Of a DNA stretch of 54,472 nt, positions 45,746-54,472 are shown piece after piece. Positions within the stretch are counted from its first letter, which is position 1, and every line of letters begins with the position of its first letter. The stretch comes from Dolichospermum sp. UHCC 0259. GTDB lineage: Bacteria; Cyanobacteriota; Cyanobacteriia; Cyanobacteriales; Nostocaceae. The position numbers and the translations under genes are program-made. The stretch spans positions 1 to 54,472 of the forward strand of contig NZ_VIKX01000118.1 in the NCBI RefSeq assembly GCF_009711935.1. The letters run 5' to 3'. The notes under the pieces are model-generated. The model worked only from the letters and a program-made list of their open reading frames with translations. It ran no database searches and was not told the origin of the DNA.

Positions 45746-46882
45746 GTGGCTAATCAAGAAAATATTACCCAATCTCTAACACGAACCCCTCTATATCAAA
45801 TGGGTATAGAACTCAAAGCCAGATTTACCAGCTTTGGGGGGTGGGAAATGCCCATACAATATAGTAGTATTACCCAAGAACACCATGCTGTCAGAAATAC
45901 CGCTGGAATGTTCGATATTTCTCACATGGGCAAATTTACCCTTCAAGGTAAAAACCTGATTTCCCAACTGGAGTATTTAGTTCCTTCCGATTTAAGTCGG
46001 TTACAACCTGGACAAGCGCAATATACCGTATTGCTCAACCCCCAAGGCGGAATCATTGACGACATCATTATTTATTACCAAAATACAGATAGCAGTGGTA
46101 CGCAGAATTTAGTTATCATCGTCAATGCCTCAACTACCGACAAAGATAAAAAATGGCTATTGGCACATCTTGATCTTGATGTAGTCCAATTTCAAGACCT
46201 ATCACGGGATAAAATCTTAATTGCCGTTCAAGGACCCACAGCTACTGATCATCTGCAATCCCTAGTCACAACAGACTTATCACCTATTAAGGCTTTTGGG
46301 CATTTAGAAACGACCATTTTTGGAAAACCTGCCTTTCTTGCCCGCACAGGTTACACTGGCGAAGATGGTTTTGAAGTGATGGTAGATTCCTCCGTTGGTA
46401 TAGACTTGTGGCAAAGTTTATATAATGCTGGTGTTATTCCCTGCGGACTTGGTTGTAGAGATACCCTTCGCTTAGAAGCGGCAATGGCACTTTACGGGCA
46501 AGATATTGACGATACCACCACACCTCTAGAAGCTGGCTTAGGTTGGTTAGTACATTTGGATACTAAAGGTGATTTTATTGGCAGAGAAGTTTTAGTCCAG
46601 CAAAAAGCCCAAGGAATGTCCCGTAAACTCGTCGGTTTGCAAACACAAGGACGTAATATTCCTCGTCACGGCTACCCAGTATTATCATCGGAAAAAGTCG
46701 TAGGAGAAGTAACAAGTGGTACTCTCTCACTCACACTTGGTTATCCCATAGCCTTAGCTTACGTTCCCACCCAATTAGCAAGACTTAAGCAGCAGCTAGA
46801 TGTGGAAATTCGCGGTAAAGCTTACCCTGCGGTAGTTGTGAAACGCCCATTTTATCGCTCAAAGAATCGTGTTACTAACTGA
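45746..46882 (+). CDS. gcvT: Glycine cleavage system T protein (aminomethyltransferase)
   Basis: GcvT transfers the methylene group from the H protein to tetrahydrofolate during glycine breakdown, important in photorespiration. The 378-residue product has GGWEMPIQYSSITQEHHAVR, MFDISHMGKF, the GYTGEDGFEVMV folate-site region and GLGCRDTLRLEAAMALYGQD. It starts at a GTG at 45746 with weak upstream signals. gcvH follows 80 bp downstream on the same strand. Confidence 0.96.
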   Translation: MANQENITQSLTRTPLYQMGIELKARFTSFGGWEMPIQYSSITQEHHAVRNTAGMFDISHMGKFTLQGKNLISQLEYLVPSDLSRLQPGQAQYTVLLNPQGGIIDDIIIYYQNTDSSGTQNLVIIVNASTTDKDKKWLLAHLDLDVVQFQDLSRDKILIAVQGPTATDHLQSLVTTDLSPIKAFGHLETTIFGKPAFLARTGYTGEDGFEVMVDSSVGIDLWQSLYNAGVIPCGLGCRDTLRLEAAMALYGQDIDDTTTPLEAGLGWLVHLDTKGDFIGREVLVQQKAQGMSRKLVGLQTQGRNIPRHGYPVLSSEKVVGEVTSGTLSLTLGYPIALAYVPTQLARLKQQLDVEIRGKAYPAVVVKRPFYRSKNRVTN

Positions 46883-46962
46883 TAATCTTTGAGAGTTTTG
46901 AGGAATAATGTCTTTTAGGTTACTCTTGTAACACTATTTTTTAACGTGGAAGAGAAAGTGAT

Positions 46963-47355
46963 ATGTCTTTAGAATATCCCCAGGATTTTCGCTACTTAGA
47001 TTCCCATGAATATGTTCGTTTAGATGGAGAAATTGCCACTATTGGTATTACTGCATTTGCCATAGACCAATTAGGTGATATTGTGTTTTTGGAATTGCCA
47101 GATATTGGTGATGTTATTACTAAGGGAGATACATTTGGTTCTATTGAATCTGTGAAGGCTGTTGAAGATTTGAATTCACCTGTTACTGGTACAGTTGTAG
47201 AACGCAATGAAGCTTTAATAAATGATCCAGAACAAGTAGCTGAAGACCCTTATGGTGAGGGTTGGTTCTTAAAAGTTCGCATTAATGACCCTGATGAAGT
47301 TAATGAGGATACATTGACAGCAGATGAATATAGTGATCAGGTATTGGGTGTGTAA
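46963..47355 (+). CDS. gcvH: Glycine cleavage system H protein
   Basis: GcvH carries the aminomethyl group on a lipoyl arm between the P, T and L proteins. The 130-residue product has the lipoyl-lysine K65 in [15 protein letters not shown]. The start [18 protein letters not shown] is standard for cyanobacteria. A GGAAGAG-like ribosome binding site precedes it. gcvP, commonly next in related genomes, is not here: the next gene is on the other strand and unrelated. Confidence 0.97.
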   Translation: MSLEYPQDFRYLDSHEYVRLDGEIATIGITAFAIDQLGDIVFLELPDIGDVITKGDTFGSIESVKAVEDLNSPVTGTVVERNEALINDPEQVAEDPYGEGWFLKVRINDPDEVNEDTLTADEYSDQVLGV

Positions 47356-47406
47356 ATAATTTCATTTATACGTTCCCGCAAATGAAAAAAAAGGATATCC
47401 ACTAAA

Positions 47407-48234
47407 CTATATCTCAGCTTTTTTGGCAACTTGAAAGGCTGAGATATAGGTGATTTGTATATTTCCTCCATAGTTATTGGCGATCTTTTCTCGTAATTCT
47501 GTAAATAAACAATTTCTAGTTTCTCTATCTAGGTTTAGGTATGGTGTATATGTGCTTAACAGTAATAAGAAATCATCTATATAATAATTAACTTTACAGA
47601 CAACTTGTTCGGAAACTAGATTTTTGAATTTATCTGAGTCAATGGCTTTTTGTCCTAAAGACTGCACTATCTGTTTTTGAGTTTGCGTATCTTCATATCT
47701 ATCCAAAGATGGAGCATACTTTTGATAAATTTCTCGAAAACTTTGATATACTTCATATTCTGGTTGTGGTGTCATATTCCACAGCAAAATTAAAGAACCA
47801 TCATTTTTTAAAGCTTGATTAATCTTGAGATTACCAAATTCAGGATTAATCCAATGGTAAGAAGTTGCTGCTAAAACAGCATCAAATTTTTCTGTTTCTA
47901 GTTCCCATTCTTCAAATGTAGTCTGGTGAATTTCTACCTGTGGATACATTTCACAGTTTTTTCTGGCTAAGTCACAAGCTGCTAAACTTGGTTCTAGACA
48001 GATCATCGAAAAACCTAATTGAGCAAATGCTAAAGTTGCATTTCCTGGTCCACAACCTAATTCTAGAATATTAGCTTTGTGGGAAAGTTGAGCTACTTCT
48101 ACAGCACCATTAATAATTTCTTGTGGATAGCGAGGTCTGAATTTATTATAAGCTTCTGCAACATGAGAATACCAGTTTTTTCTAGTTTCTAAGTCTTGAG
48201 AATATAAGTTTTTAAGTAGTTCCAGTTCTTTCAT
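47407..48234 (-). CDS. Class I SAM-dependent methyltransferase
   Basis: The 275-residue product has motif I for S-adenosylmethionine binding in NILELGCGPGNATLAFAQLG, the acidic end of strand 2 in MICLEPS, and motif III-like KFDAVLAATSYHWINPE. The HWINPE pattern is common in small-molecule methyltransferases related to UbiE/BioC. The substrate is unknown. It lies next to the PLD-type nuclease gene on the same strand. Confidence 0.85.
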   Translation of the reverse strand: MKELELLKNLYSQDLETRKNWYSHVAEAYNKFRPRYPQEIINGAVEVAQLSHKANILELGCGPGNATLAFAQLGFSMICLEPSLAACDLARKNCEMYPQVEIHQTTFEEWELETEKFDAVLAATSYHWINPEFGNLKINQALKNDGSLILLWNMTPQPEYEVYQSFREIYQKYAPSLDRYEDTQTQKQIVQSLGQKAIDSDKFKNLVSEQVVCKVNYYIDDFLLLLSTYTPYLNLDRETRNCLFTELREKIANNYGGNIQITYISAFQVAKKAEI

Positions 48235-48301
48235 AAGTTATCCTTGAAGAAGATTTCCTATTTTATTTGCTGTGGAAGTAACTTCAATCATTATAATAAT
48301 A

Positions 48302-49813
48302 TTATTTTGACCGTGTATCAGTTTTTCTTGTAGCTTTTTCTCTATCTTTTTTAGCTTTATTTTTTTTATCAAGTTCTTCTTGAATTTTAATAAATCTATC
48401 TGTATCGAGCCAATTTAAAAAAATAAGATTTTGGCATTTTATTGATAAATATAAGCAATAATTTAATATATTTGTATTAATATCAAGGTTATATTTGTTA
48501 AATATCTCAAGAACTTTATCCCCTGGCTTTTCATCATTAATATTTTTAATATCTTCCTTTATTGCATCTATTTTTTTATCTACTTTATCACTATTAATAC
48601 TTTTCACACAATTATCTTTTAAATTTTCAAAGAATGTGTTTATCTCATCTTGATTAGCAAAATCAAAAGAAATATTGAAGGTTTCATATCTTAATAATAG
48701 CTTTTCTAGACAAGACTCAGAAACAAAATATTCCATTTTATCTTTTAAAAATTTTTCAGTTTCTTGAGTTAAAATATCTATAATATTATTATAATTTTTT
48801 TCTTCTAAGGAAGTAATATTCTGATGATCAACCCAACGGTCATCCATTAATAACTCTCTCCACTCTTCCACCATATCTTCCTTGGATTTTGTAAAACAAC
48901 TTTTAAGATCAGAAGATATGCTATTTTGACATTCTTTTATTTTTTGCTTTTCCTTGGGAATTTCATCTAAATATCCTAGTATTTTTTTAGGAATCCAATG
49001 ACCAAATTTTGTTCTAATACTGTATTTTCCCCAGTCGATATTATAAGTGTTATTATATTTTATAAAAATTGTCTCTATATCTTCGTTAATGCCTTGAAAA
49101 TAATTTTTACTAGCTCCATTTCCTTCTAAAAAGCCTTTTTGCTTATACTTATCAGTTCTGGATTCTTCCTTTCCTTTTTTATTGAAGTTATATGTATGCT
49201 GTAGTACAGCATTAATAGTTATATCATTTGTTTCAACAAAACACCCCAATTGAATTAGAGCATATTTGAAATAGTAATCATCATCAGCTACAAATTTATT
49301 TATTTTTGAAACATCTATAAAGTCGTTTTCTAAGATTTTTAAATCATTACAAAAGTTTTCTATATCACTTTCATCTTGAGTATTATATAATATTTCTATA
49401 TTTCCGTTATTGTCAGTTAAGCCCCTTCCTGTTAAATTAGCTGATCCTACAACCAAACTTCCTTTTTTAGAAGTATCCGAAAATAAACAATATGCCTTTG
49501 CATGAAATAAGCTAGAAGAGTTATTAACTTTAAAAGATATCTCAATATTATTGGAATGCTTATTTTTAATCCAATCATTGATCTTGTCAAGTCCTATACA
49601 TATAGCTTCTCCTCTATCTATATATATTGATATTTTACATAAGCTTATTTTTTTTTGTAATACTTGAATGATTGTATTGGTAGATTCTAAATTAAAATAA
49701 CAGCTTACTAAAATCAAATGGTATTTTTCATCTATTACATTACCATGCAATAAAAAATCAACTAATAATTGTTGTTTGTCTTTTTGAAAAAAAAAGTTGT
49801 GTGTGGAAATCAT
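48302..49813 (-). CDS. Phospholipase D-superfamily (HKD) nuclease-like protein
   Basis: The 503-residue product carries one HKD-type motif: H104-x-K106 (FHAKAYCLF) followed by GSANLTGRGLTDN, with E140 in NIEIL. One motif per chain means that an active site would form in a dimer, as in Nuc or BfiI. The remaining 350 residues are lysine- and asparagine-rich, with no family I can name; they may bind DNA. The start is the ATG at 49813, since AGGAGT lies 4-5 nt upstream; a longer reading begins 7 codons earlier. The codon use is clearly more AT-rich than in neighbours, suggesting transfer. A restriction or defence role is plausible but unproven. Confidence 0.8.
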   Translation of the reverse strand: MISTHNFFFQKDKQQLLVDFLLHGNVIDEKYHLILVSCYFNLESTNTIIQVLQKKISLCKISIYIDRGEAICIGLDKINDWIKNKHSNNIEISFKVNNSSSLFHAKAYCLFSDTSKKGSLVVGSANLTGRGLTDNNGNIEILYNTQDESDIENFCNDLKILENDFIDVSKINKFVADDDYYFKYALIQLGCFVETNDITINAVLQHTYNFNKKGKEESRTDKYKQKGFLEGNGASKNYFQGINEDIETIFIKYNNTYNIDWGKYSIRTKFGHWIPKKILGYLDEIPKEKQKIKECQNSISSDLKSCFTKSKEDMVEEWRELLMDDRWVDHQNITSLEEKNYNNIIDILTQETEKFLKDKMEYFVSESCLEKLLLRYETFNISFDFANQDEINTFFENLKDNCVKSINSDKVDKKIDAIKEDIKNINDEKPGDKVLEIFNKYNLDINTNILNYCLYLSIKCQNLIFLNWLDTDRFIKIQEELDKKNKAKKDREKATRKTDTRSK

Positions 49814-49944
49814 TGATACTCCTGGTAGTTTCACAGATTCAAATTTTTGAATAATTATTCGAGGTTTTACGAAAACAACAACTTCATTAATCTGTTACTA
49901 TCTTACGAAAATTCTTGTAGTAAATTCCTTAATCAAGAATTACC

Positions 49945-50277
49945 TTACTTATCAACATCCATTGCTAAATCTTCAAAATTAGTAATTGTTACTTCCACAT
50001 CAGGGAAAATTGCCGTTATTTTTAACTCTCCTCCCATAGCTTCAATAACTTGTCTTAGATGACTAACATACATATCAGTACGATTTTCTAATCTAGAAAT
50101 AGCAGGTTGTTTAATTTGCAATTTTTCAGCTAATTGAGCTTGAGATATTTTTAAAGCTTGACGTAATTCAGCTAATGCCATTTCTTCTTTTAATGTAGCT
50201 GTTTGATTCGCTATTCTGGTTTTTCTTTCTGCGGAGAAATCTTTAGTAAGATTGCTAAACTTTTTATGTCCTGTCAT
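49945..50277 (-). CDS. higA: HigA-like antitoxin, XRE-family HTH
   Basis: The 110-residue product has a helix-turn-helix at about residues 35-90 (MALAELRQALKISQAQLAEKL and IKQPAISRLENR), followed by LRQVIEAMGGELKITAIFPD, typical of antitoxins of the Gp49/HigB systems. It overlaps the upstream toxin gene by four bases (ATGA). It probably represses the pair's promoter at its own operator. Confidence 0.92.
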   Translation of the reverse strand: MTGHKKFSNLTKDFSAERKTRIANQTATLKEEMALAELRQALKISQAQLAEKLQIKQPAISRLENRTDMYVSHLRQVIEAMGGELKITAIFPDVEVTITNFEDLAMDVDK

Positions 50278-50633
50278 ATTAAACCCTCACGACTAATTTC
50301 TTCAAGATATTCATCATAAAGACTATCTGCTATGGGAATATATTTTTCATAAAATCGGTTATCTCCTGTTTTATCTCCACCAATCAGTAAAATTGCCACT
50401 CGTCGCGGATCAAAAGCATAAAATATTCTGAGTGGTTTACCACCGCTTTGAATACGTAACTCTCTTAAGTGGGAATTTTTTGAACCTTTAACATCGGATG
50501 AATAAGGAAAGGGTAATTGAGTTCCTTTTTCTTCTAGTAGTTGAACAATGCTGACAATATCATCTTGTTGTTCCTCTCTAAGAGTTTGCCACCAATGTTC
50601 AAACTCATTAGTATATTCTATTTCCCAACTCAC
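50274..50633 (-). CDS. higB: HigB/Gp49-like toxin, RelE superfamily
   Basis: The 119-residue product has the Gp49 pattern: EFEHWWQTLREEQQDDIVSIVQLLE, HLRELRIQSGGKPLRIFYAFDPRRVAILLIGGDK shared over residues 63-96, and the final helix FYEKYIPIADSLYDEYL. These toxins cut mRNA at the ribosome. Here the toxin gene comes first and the antitoxin second, as in other HigBA pairs. Confidence 0.92.
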   Translation of the reverse strand: MSWEIEYTNEFEHWWQTLREEQQDDIVSIVQLLEEKGTQLPFPYSSDVKGSKNSHLRELRIQSGGKPLRIFYAFDPRRVAILLIGGDKTGDNRFYEKYIPIADSLYDEYLEEISREGLI

Positions 50634-50691
50634 TTTCTATTATATTACGTTGATGTAATAAATTATAGCTCTAATTTATCAATTTTCACAA

Positions 50692-51843
50692 CTAATAAAA
50701 ATTTTTACTTGTTCCTAAAGCTATGACAGCATTTTGTCCACCAAAGCCAAAGCTGAAACACAGCACTTGCTGAATTGTGCTTTCTTGTGCTGAGGTGATG
50801 AAATTTAAATTAAATTCTGGTTGCTGAAGTCCTACACAGGGGGGTAAAATTTGCTGTTGCAATGCCATGAGTGAAAAGGCTACACCTAAAGCTCCAGATG
50901 CTCCTAATGTATGACCTGTACTACCTTTGGTGGAACTAATCGCTAATTTTGGTGAAAATAAGTGTTGAATAATTTTACTTTCTATTCGGTCATTTAACTG
51001 GGTAGCTGTACCATGAGTGTGAATATAATCTATGTCTGTGGGTGAAATGTGACTACGTTCTAAACATTGCTTAATGGCGATGATGGCACTTTTACCTGCT
51101 GGTTCTGGTGAGTTTCCATGATATGCGTCTGCTGTCATTCCAAAACCTAATATTTCTCCATAAATTTTGGCTTGTCGTTGGGTTGCTAATTCCGCAGATT
51201 CGAGAATGAAGACAGCGCCACCTTCACCTATTACCAAGCCTTCTCGCTGTAAATCAAAGGGATAAGCGCCTGTTTTGGCTAAAGCCCCCATTTGCCTAAA
51301 TCCGGCTATTGTCAGGGGGGTTATAGGTGCTTCTATTGCCCCTGTAATTACTCGTTGGTATTGCCCAGTTTTGATTAACATTGTAGCTTGAGCGATCGCC
51401 CAAATTCCTGTTGCACAAGCCGCCATTGGTGCTAAAACCGCTGCTGTTGAGCCTATTTTCCGGGCTACAGCGATCGCATTCATTTGTGGTAGAGTATTTA
51501 ACCAATTGTCTAAGTTTAATTCTGCCTCTTTCTGATATATCTGTCGCGCCATTATCTCCCAAGATGCTTGATAACTCCGACTAGAACCGATGACTACAGC
51601 ACAATCAAGTAACGGTGTTTCTAATTGGGCATCTTGTAGGGCTGAATTAACAACTATTTCCGTGAGTGTATTTAATAAAGAAGGTTTTTCACCAATTAAT
51701 CCCAGGGGAATGATTCCCAATTCTGGAAATATTTGATGTAATTTAATTCCCGTTTTTCCTAATAATAGATTTTGCCAATTAGCCTCTAAGCTTTTACCTA
51801 AAGCAGAAACTAGACCAATTCCAGTAACAACAACTTTAACCAA
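50692..51843 (-). CDS. Beta-ketoacyl-ACP synthase (FabF/KAS II-like)
   Basis: The 383-residue product has the complete Cys-His-His active site: C143 in MAACATGIWA, H277 in IHTHGTAT and H311 in GSTGHTLGASGA. It begins with VVVTGIGLVSALG. The sequence departs from housekeeping FabF in several places (for example GSSRSYQASWE), and no fatty-acid genes adjoin it, so it may be a second paralogue serving a special lipid such as heterocyst glycolipid or a secondary metabolite. That role is inference. Confidence 0.9.
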   Translation of the reverse strand: MVKVVVTGIGLVSALGKSLEANWQNLLLGKTGIKLHQIFPELGIIPLGLIGEKPSLLNTLTEIVVNSALQDAQLETPLLDCAVVIGSSRSYQASWEIMARQIYQKEAELNLDNWLNTLPQMNAIAVARKIGSTAAVLAPMAACATGIWAIAQATMLIKTGQYQRVITGAIEAPITPLTIAGFRQMGALAKTGAYPFDLQREGLVIGEGGAVFILESAELATQRQAKIYGEILGFGMTADAYHGNSPEPAGKSAIIAIKQCLERSHISPTDIDYIHTHGTATQLNDRIESKIIQHLFSPKLAISSTKGSTGHTLGASGALGVAFSLMALQQQILPPCVGLQQPEFNLNFITSAQESTIQQVLCFSFGFGGQNAVIALGTSKNFY

Positions 51844-51860
51844 TTTTAGATTTTATATAA

Positions 51861-52056
<196 letters not shown>

Positions 52057-52854
52057 CTACCGAGAAATTTTCAGATTTTCCGCACCTTTAGTGACTTTAG
52101 CAGACTCAATGCGATCGCCTTGCTGGATTTTGTTAACTACCTCAAAACCTTTGGTAACATTACCAAACACAGCATAGTTACCATCCAAGAACGATAAATC
52201 TGCTAAAGCAAAGTAAAATTGAGAAGAAGCAGAATCCGGGGATTGTGATCGAGCCATAGCGATCGCCCCTTGCTTGTGTTGTAATACAGGCTTCTCAGTA
52301 ATAGTTTTACTGTAAACAGGATCATTTGCGCCTTTTGGTTTAATTTCTAACGGTATCCGTCGCTCATTCCCCGTTTTAGAATCAATATAACCACCAGTTC
52401 CCAATCTACTTTCGGGAAATTTCGGGTCTTTACCTTGTGGATCTCCACCTTGCACCACAAAAGGCTGGGGTTCGCGCACAACACGATGGAATGCTAAACC
52501 GTTATAAACACCTTTTTGTACCAAATCCACAAAATTACCCGCAGTAATTGGCGCATTTGTCCCATCTATTTCCATCTCAATTGGTGTGGGGTTAACAACT
52601 TCTCCACGCTTCACCGTCATCACCACCGTAGCCTTACCTTGAAGACGTGGCAAACCCTTGATTCCAGGAACAGTCTCGCTAATAGTTTCTGATACTGTTT
52701 TTGCGCTAGTAGTAGTGTCTGAGGTAGCTGTTGCTGTTGGGGATGCGCTAGACGATGTTGGATTACTCGTACATCCTCCCAAAGTTAAAGCACCAATCAT
52801 CAATAGAACTACAAAAAATTGTGAAAATTTTAACCGCATTGTTAGTGACTGCAT
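52057..52854 (-). CDS. Cyclophilin-type peptidyl-prolyl isomerase, lipoprotein
   Basis: The 265-residue product has a lipoprotein signal with the lipobox LGGC (C28), a Ser/Thr/Ala-rich spacer to about residue 60, and a cyclophilin domain: [57 protein letters not shown] and [16 protein letters not shown]. The active-site arginine is in FHRVV. An alternative start at M6 would give a shorter but still sound signal peptide. Lipoprotein cyclophilins are thought to help fold exported or lumenal proteins. Confidence 0.93.
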   Translation of the reverse strand: MQSLTMRLKFSQFFVVLLMIGALTLGGCTSNPTSSSASPTATATSDTTTSAKTVSETISETVPGIKGLPRLQGKATVVMTVKRGEVVNPTPIEMEIDGTNAPITAGNFVDLVQKGVYNGLAFHRVVREPQPFVVQGGDPQGKDPKFPESRLGTGGYIDSKTGNERRIPLEIKPKGANDPVYSKTITEKPVLQHKQGAIAMARSQSPDSASSQFYFALADLSFLDGNYAVFGNVTKGFEVVNKIQQGDRIESAKVTKGAENLKISR

Positions 52855-52928
52855 TAATCAAAATATCTTAATTTGTTCTTGCCAATTCGTGAAGTTTGGA
52901 TTTTAAATTGTGAAAATAACCTGACCTC

Positions 52929-52961
52929 AGATCCCCGATTTCTTAGAGAAGTCGGGGATCT
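52929..52961. repeat. Dispersed AGATCCCCGACTTCT palindrome, copy 4
   Basis: AGATCCCCGATTTCT and AGAAGTCGGGGATCT around TAG, one G-T-type mismatch. It lies between ycf4 and the cyclophilin gene. Confidence 0.88.
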
Positions 52962-52997
52962 TATTCTTGTTGTTCACCAATCCAAAATCCAAAATTC

Positions 52998-53567
52998 CTA
53001 GAGTCCTTCTAAAGATACTCCTAAAAAACGAGCTAATTCCGCACCTTGGGTTTCCAAATCTGCCAAAGATAACGGTTGACCTACTCGTGTAAGAGGAATA
53101 TCCCGTCTACCTTTAACCCGAAGATACAAAGCGCGTTGAGGATTCAGACCTTCCTTAATCACAATCTTGACAGATTGTACATCCGCAATCCTACCGTCAA
53201 TTTGGATTTGACGATTTTTTCCGGGAAACCCCCAACGAAAGATTTTTAATGCCCCCGTTTCCCGATTGAACTCATTATAACCACCGCCTAAATCCCATAG
53301 AACTACCAGCCACAGATATGTAGCTAATAGCAAGCCAGCAGTACCATAGAGTCCCATCACCAATCCTTGAGGGACAAATATGAGTTGTGTGGCATCGGTA
53401 ACTATGAGTAAATTAACTTTGAGATAACTAGAAATACTAGCTAAGAAAAAACCACTGGCTCCCATAGTTACAATACTTGCCCACCAGTAGTTACTAAACC
53501 GACGTGAACCAAGAACCTTTTGAGAGAGGAGGTTCTCGCTTTTATTAATTGTTGTTGATACGGTCAT
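52998..53567 (-). CDS. ycf4: Photosystem I assembly protein Ycf4
   Basis: Ycf4 helps assemble photosystem I in the thylakoid membrane. From the ATG at 53567 the product is 189 residues, the usual length; the open frame extends 12 codons further upstream but AAGGT before 53567 favours this start. GSRRFSNYWWASIVTMGASGF and IFVPQGLVMGLYGTAGLLLA mark the two N-terminal membrane helices, and the C-terminal domain has FRWGFPGKNRQI. It is divergent from psbD. Confidence 0.95.
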   Translation of the reverse strand: MTVSTTINKSENLLSQKVLGSRRFSNYWWASIVTMGASGFFLASISSYLKVNLLIVTDATQLIFVPQGLVMGLYGTAGLLLATYLWLVVLWDLGGGYNEFNRETGALKIFRWGFPGKNRQIQIDGRIADVQSVKIVIKEGLNPQRALYLRVKGRRDIPLTRVGQPLSLADLETQGAELARFLGVSLEGL

Positions 53568-54042
53568 TAATCTACCTTGGACTATCTTTCTCAAGTCTGC
53601 CACTGAAGCAGTCTGGATTGCAAGTTATCAAAGAGATGACAATGAATTTTATCCTCAACTTGCAAGAACTTAGGGCGCAGGGCCTGCGCCCCTACGAAGA
53701 TTTATGAGAAAATCTGTGTCAAATTGTTAAAATTCTGATATTGATAGAAAATATTTAACTTCCTGTTCTATATCCAGCCCAAATTCTGACTAATGTGATA
53801 AGTTAAGAATCATTACGTTACCAAAACCTAGATTGCTGGTTAACGGTAGCCGATCATGTCATAATTTATGAGAAATGATCGATTTGTCAAGCAGTCAGTT
53901 CTCACAATCTTAGCGTCTGTAAGGCTGCTAGAATTGTAAAAAAAACGTTTAGTTCCTCACGGCAGATGATATAAATCAGTAAACTTGCTGAAACACTGCT
54001 TAAAAAACGTTGAAATTTTAGTAAAAACGAGGATTTTAGTAA
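53568..54042. promoter_or_regulatory. Divergent ycf4/psbD upstream region with GC-rich palindrome (copy 3)
   Basis: This 475-bp region must hold the promoters of ycf4 and psbD. At 53673-53691 it carries GGGCGCAGG-G-CCTGCGCCC followed by CCTAC, the third copy of the GC-rich palindrome family. ACGAGG at 54027-54032 is the likely psbD ribosome binding site. No -10/-35 pair was assigned with confidence. Confidence 0.6.
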
Positions 54043-54472
54043 ATGACCATCGCAGTTGGACGCGCCCCCAGTAGAGGGTGGTTTGACGTATTAGACGACT
54101 GGCTAAAGCGCGATCGCTTTGTATTCGTAGGTTGGTCAGGAATATTACTATTCCCCTGTGCCTTCCTCGCATTGGGCGGTTGGCTAACCGGTACAACCTT
54201 CGTCACATCCTGGTACACCCACGGACTAGCATCTTCTTACTTAGAAGGAGCTAACTTTTTAACAGTAGCAGTATCCACACCAGCCAACAGCATGGGACAT
54301 TCCCTGTTGTTCCTGTGGGGACCCGAAGCTCAAGGTGACTTCACCCGTTGGATTCAACTCGGTGGTTTGTGGCCTTTCGTAGCCCTACATGGCGCATTCG
54401 GTTTGATTGGCTTCATGTTACGCCAATTTGAAGTCGCCCGTCTCGTCGGTCTTCGTCCTTATAACGCCCTTG
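54043..54472 (+). CDS. psbD: Photosystem II D2 protein, 5' part, truncated by window edge
   Basis: D2 is a core reaction-centre subunit of photosystem II. The visible 143 residues start [20 protein letters not shown] and include the first two membrane helices ([20 protein letters not shown] and the [16 protein letters not shown] region) and the highly conserved [18 protein letters not shown] stretch. The frame is still open at the window end, with about 210 residues missing. A HIP1 octamer (GCGATCGC) lies inside the coding sequence. psbC usually follows and overlaps psbD. Confidence 0.97.
   Translation, partial: MTIAVGRAPSRGWFDVLDDWLKRDRFVFVGWSGILLFPCAFLALGGWLTGTTFVTSWYTHGLASSYLEGANFLTVAVSTPANSMGHSLLFLWGPEAQGDFTRWIQLGGLWPFVALHGAFGLIGFMLRQFEVARLVGLRPYNAL

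Noticed and set aside
53957-54218. Minus-strand frames opposite the start of psbD
   Set aside because: They are antisense shadows of a highly conserved coding sequence.

Overview
The window comes from a filamentous, nitrogen-fixing type cyanobacterium (order Nostocales; an Anabaena/Dolichospermum/Nostoc-like genome is the best guess). The reasons are photosynthesis genes (petM, ycf4, psbD), a clustered desC-desA-desB acyl-lipid desaturase set, plant-like Ndh subunits, many GCGATCGC (HIP1) octamers, low GC content, and abundant 7-bp tandem repeats (STRR) in intergenic spacers.

Layout. 1-6547: the 3' part of a type I-D CRISPR-Cas locus (end of cas10d with an internal cas11d start, csc2, csc1, cas6, cas4, cas1, cas2), a leader, and an array of 15 identical 37-bp repeats with 14 spacers. 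6571-9073: a structured dispersed repeat, pdxA, petM and a conserved membrane protein. 9187-12706: desB, desA and desC. 12793-16776: a PLP lyase-like gene, an FrhB/BciB-type reductase, a truncated IS transposase and a PspA-like fragment. 17590-22866: tRNA-Met(CAT), a LysM/M23 peptidase, trmL, a large STRR and gshA. 23151-24608: a receiver-histidine kinase gene broken by a 126-bp MITE with TA target duplication. 24869-28688: ndhA-ndhI-ndhG-ndhE-nadK. 29163-30881: gltA and sixA. 31007-32655: a compact two-gene module (RusA-like nuclease plus a three-part PD-(D/E)xK / HEPN-like / RelE-like protein). 32998-34017: an orphan ABC ATPase. 34372-40498: a CheW-MCP-CheA/REC chemosensory operon. 40626-41998: a Nudix hydrolase and an alpha/beta hydrolase. 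42089-44762: phnD-phnC-phnE. 45094-47355: a pentapeptide-repeat lumen protein, gcvT and gcvH. 47407-50633: a methyltransferase, an AT-rich gene for a PLD-type nuclease, and a HigBA toxin-antitoxin pair. 50692-54472: a ketoacyl synthase, a lipoprotein cyclophilin, ycf4 and the 5' part of psbD.

How it fits together. Core metabolism and photosynthesis genes are interleaved with defence and mobile material. The type I-D locus is the best-defined defence system. The strongest candidate for something little described is the RusA plus nuclease/HEPN/RelE operon at 31007-32655. The PLD nuclease with the adjacent HigBA pair is a second accessory block, sitting where gcvP might have been expected after gcvT-gcvH. 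Several dispersed palindrome families occur in gene gaps. Two of them keep their pairing while their stem sequences differ between copies, which suggests selection on structure.
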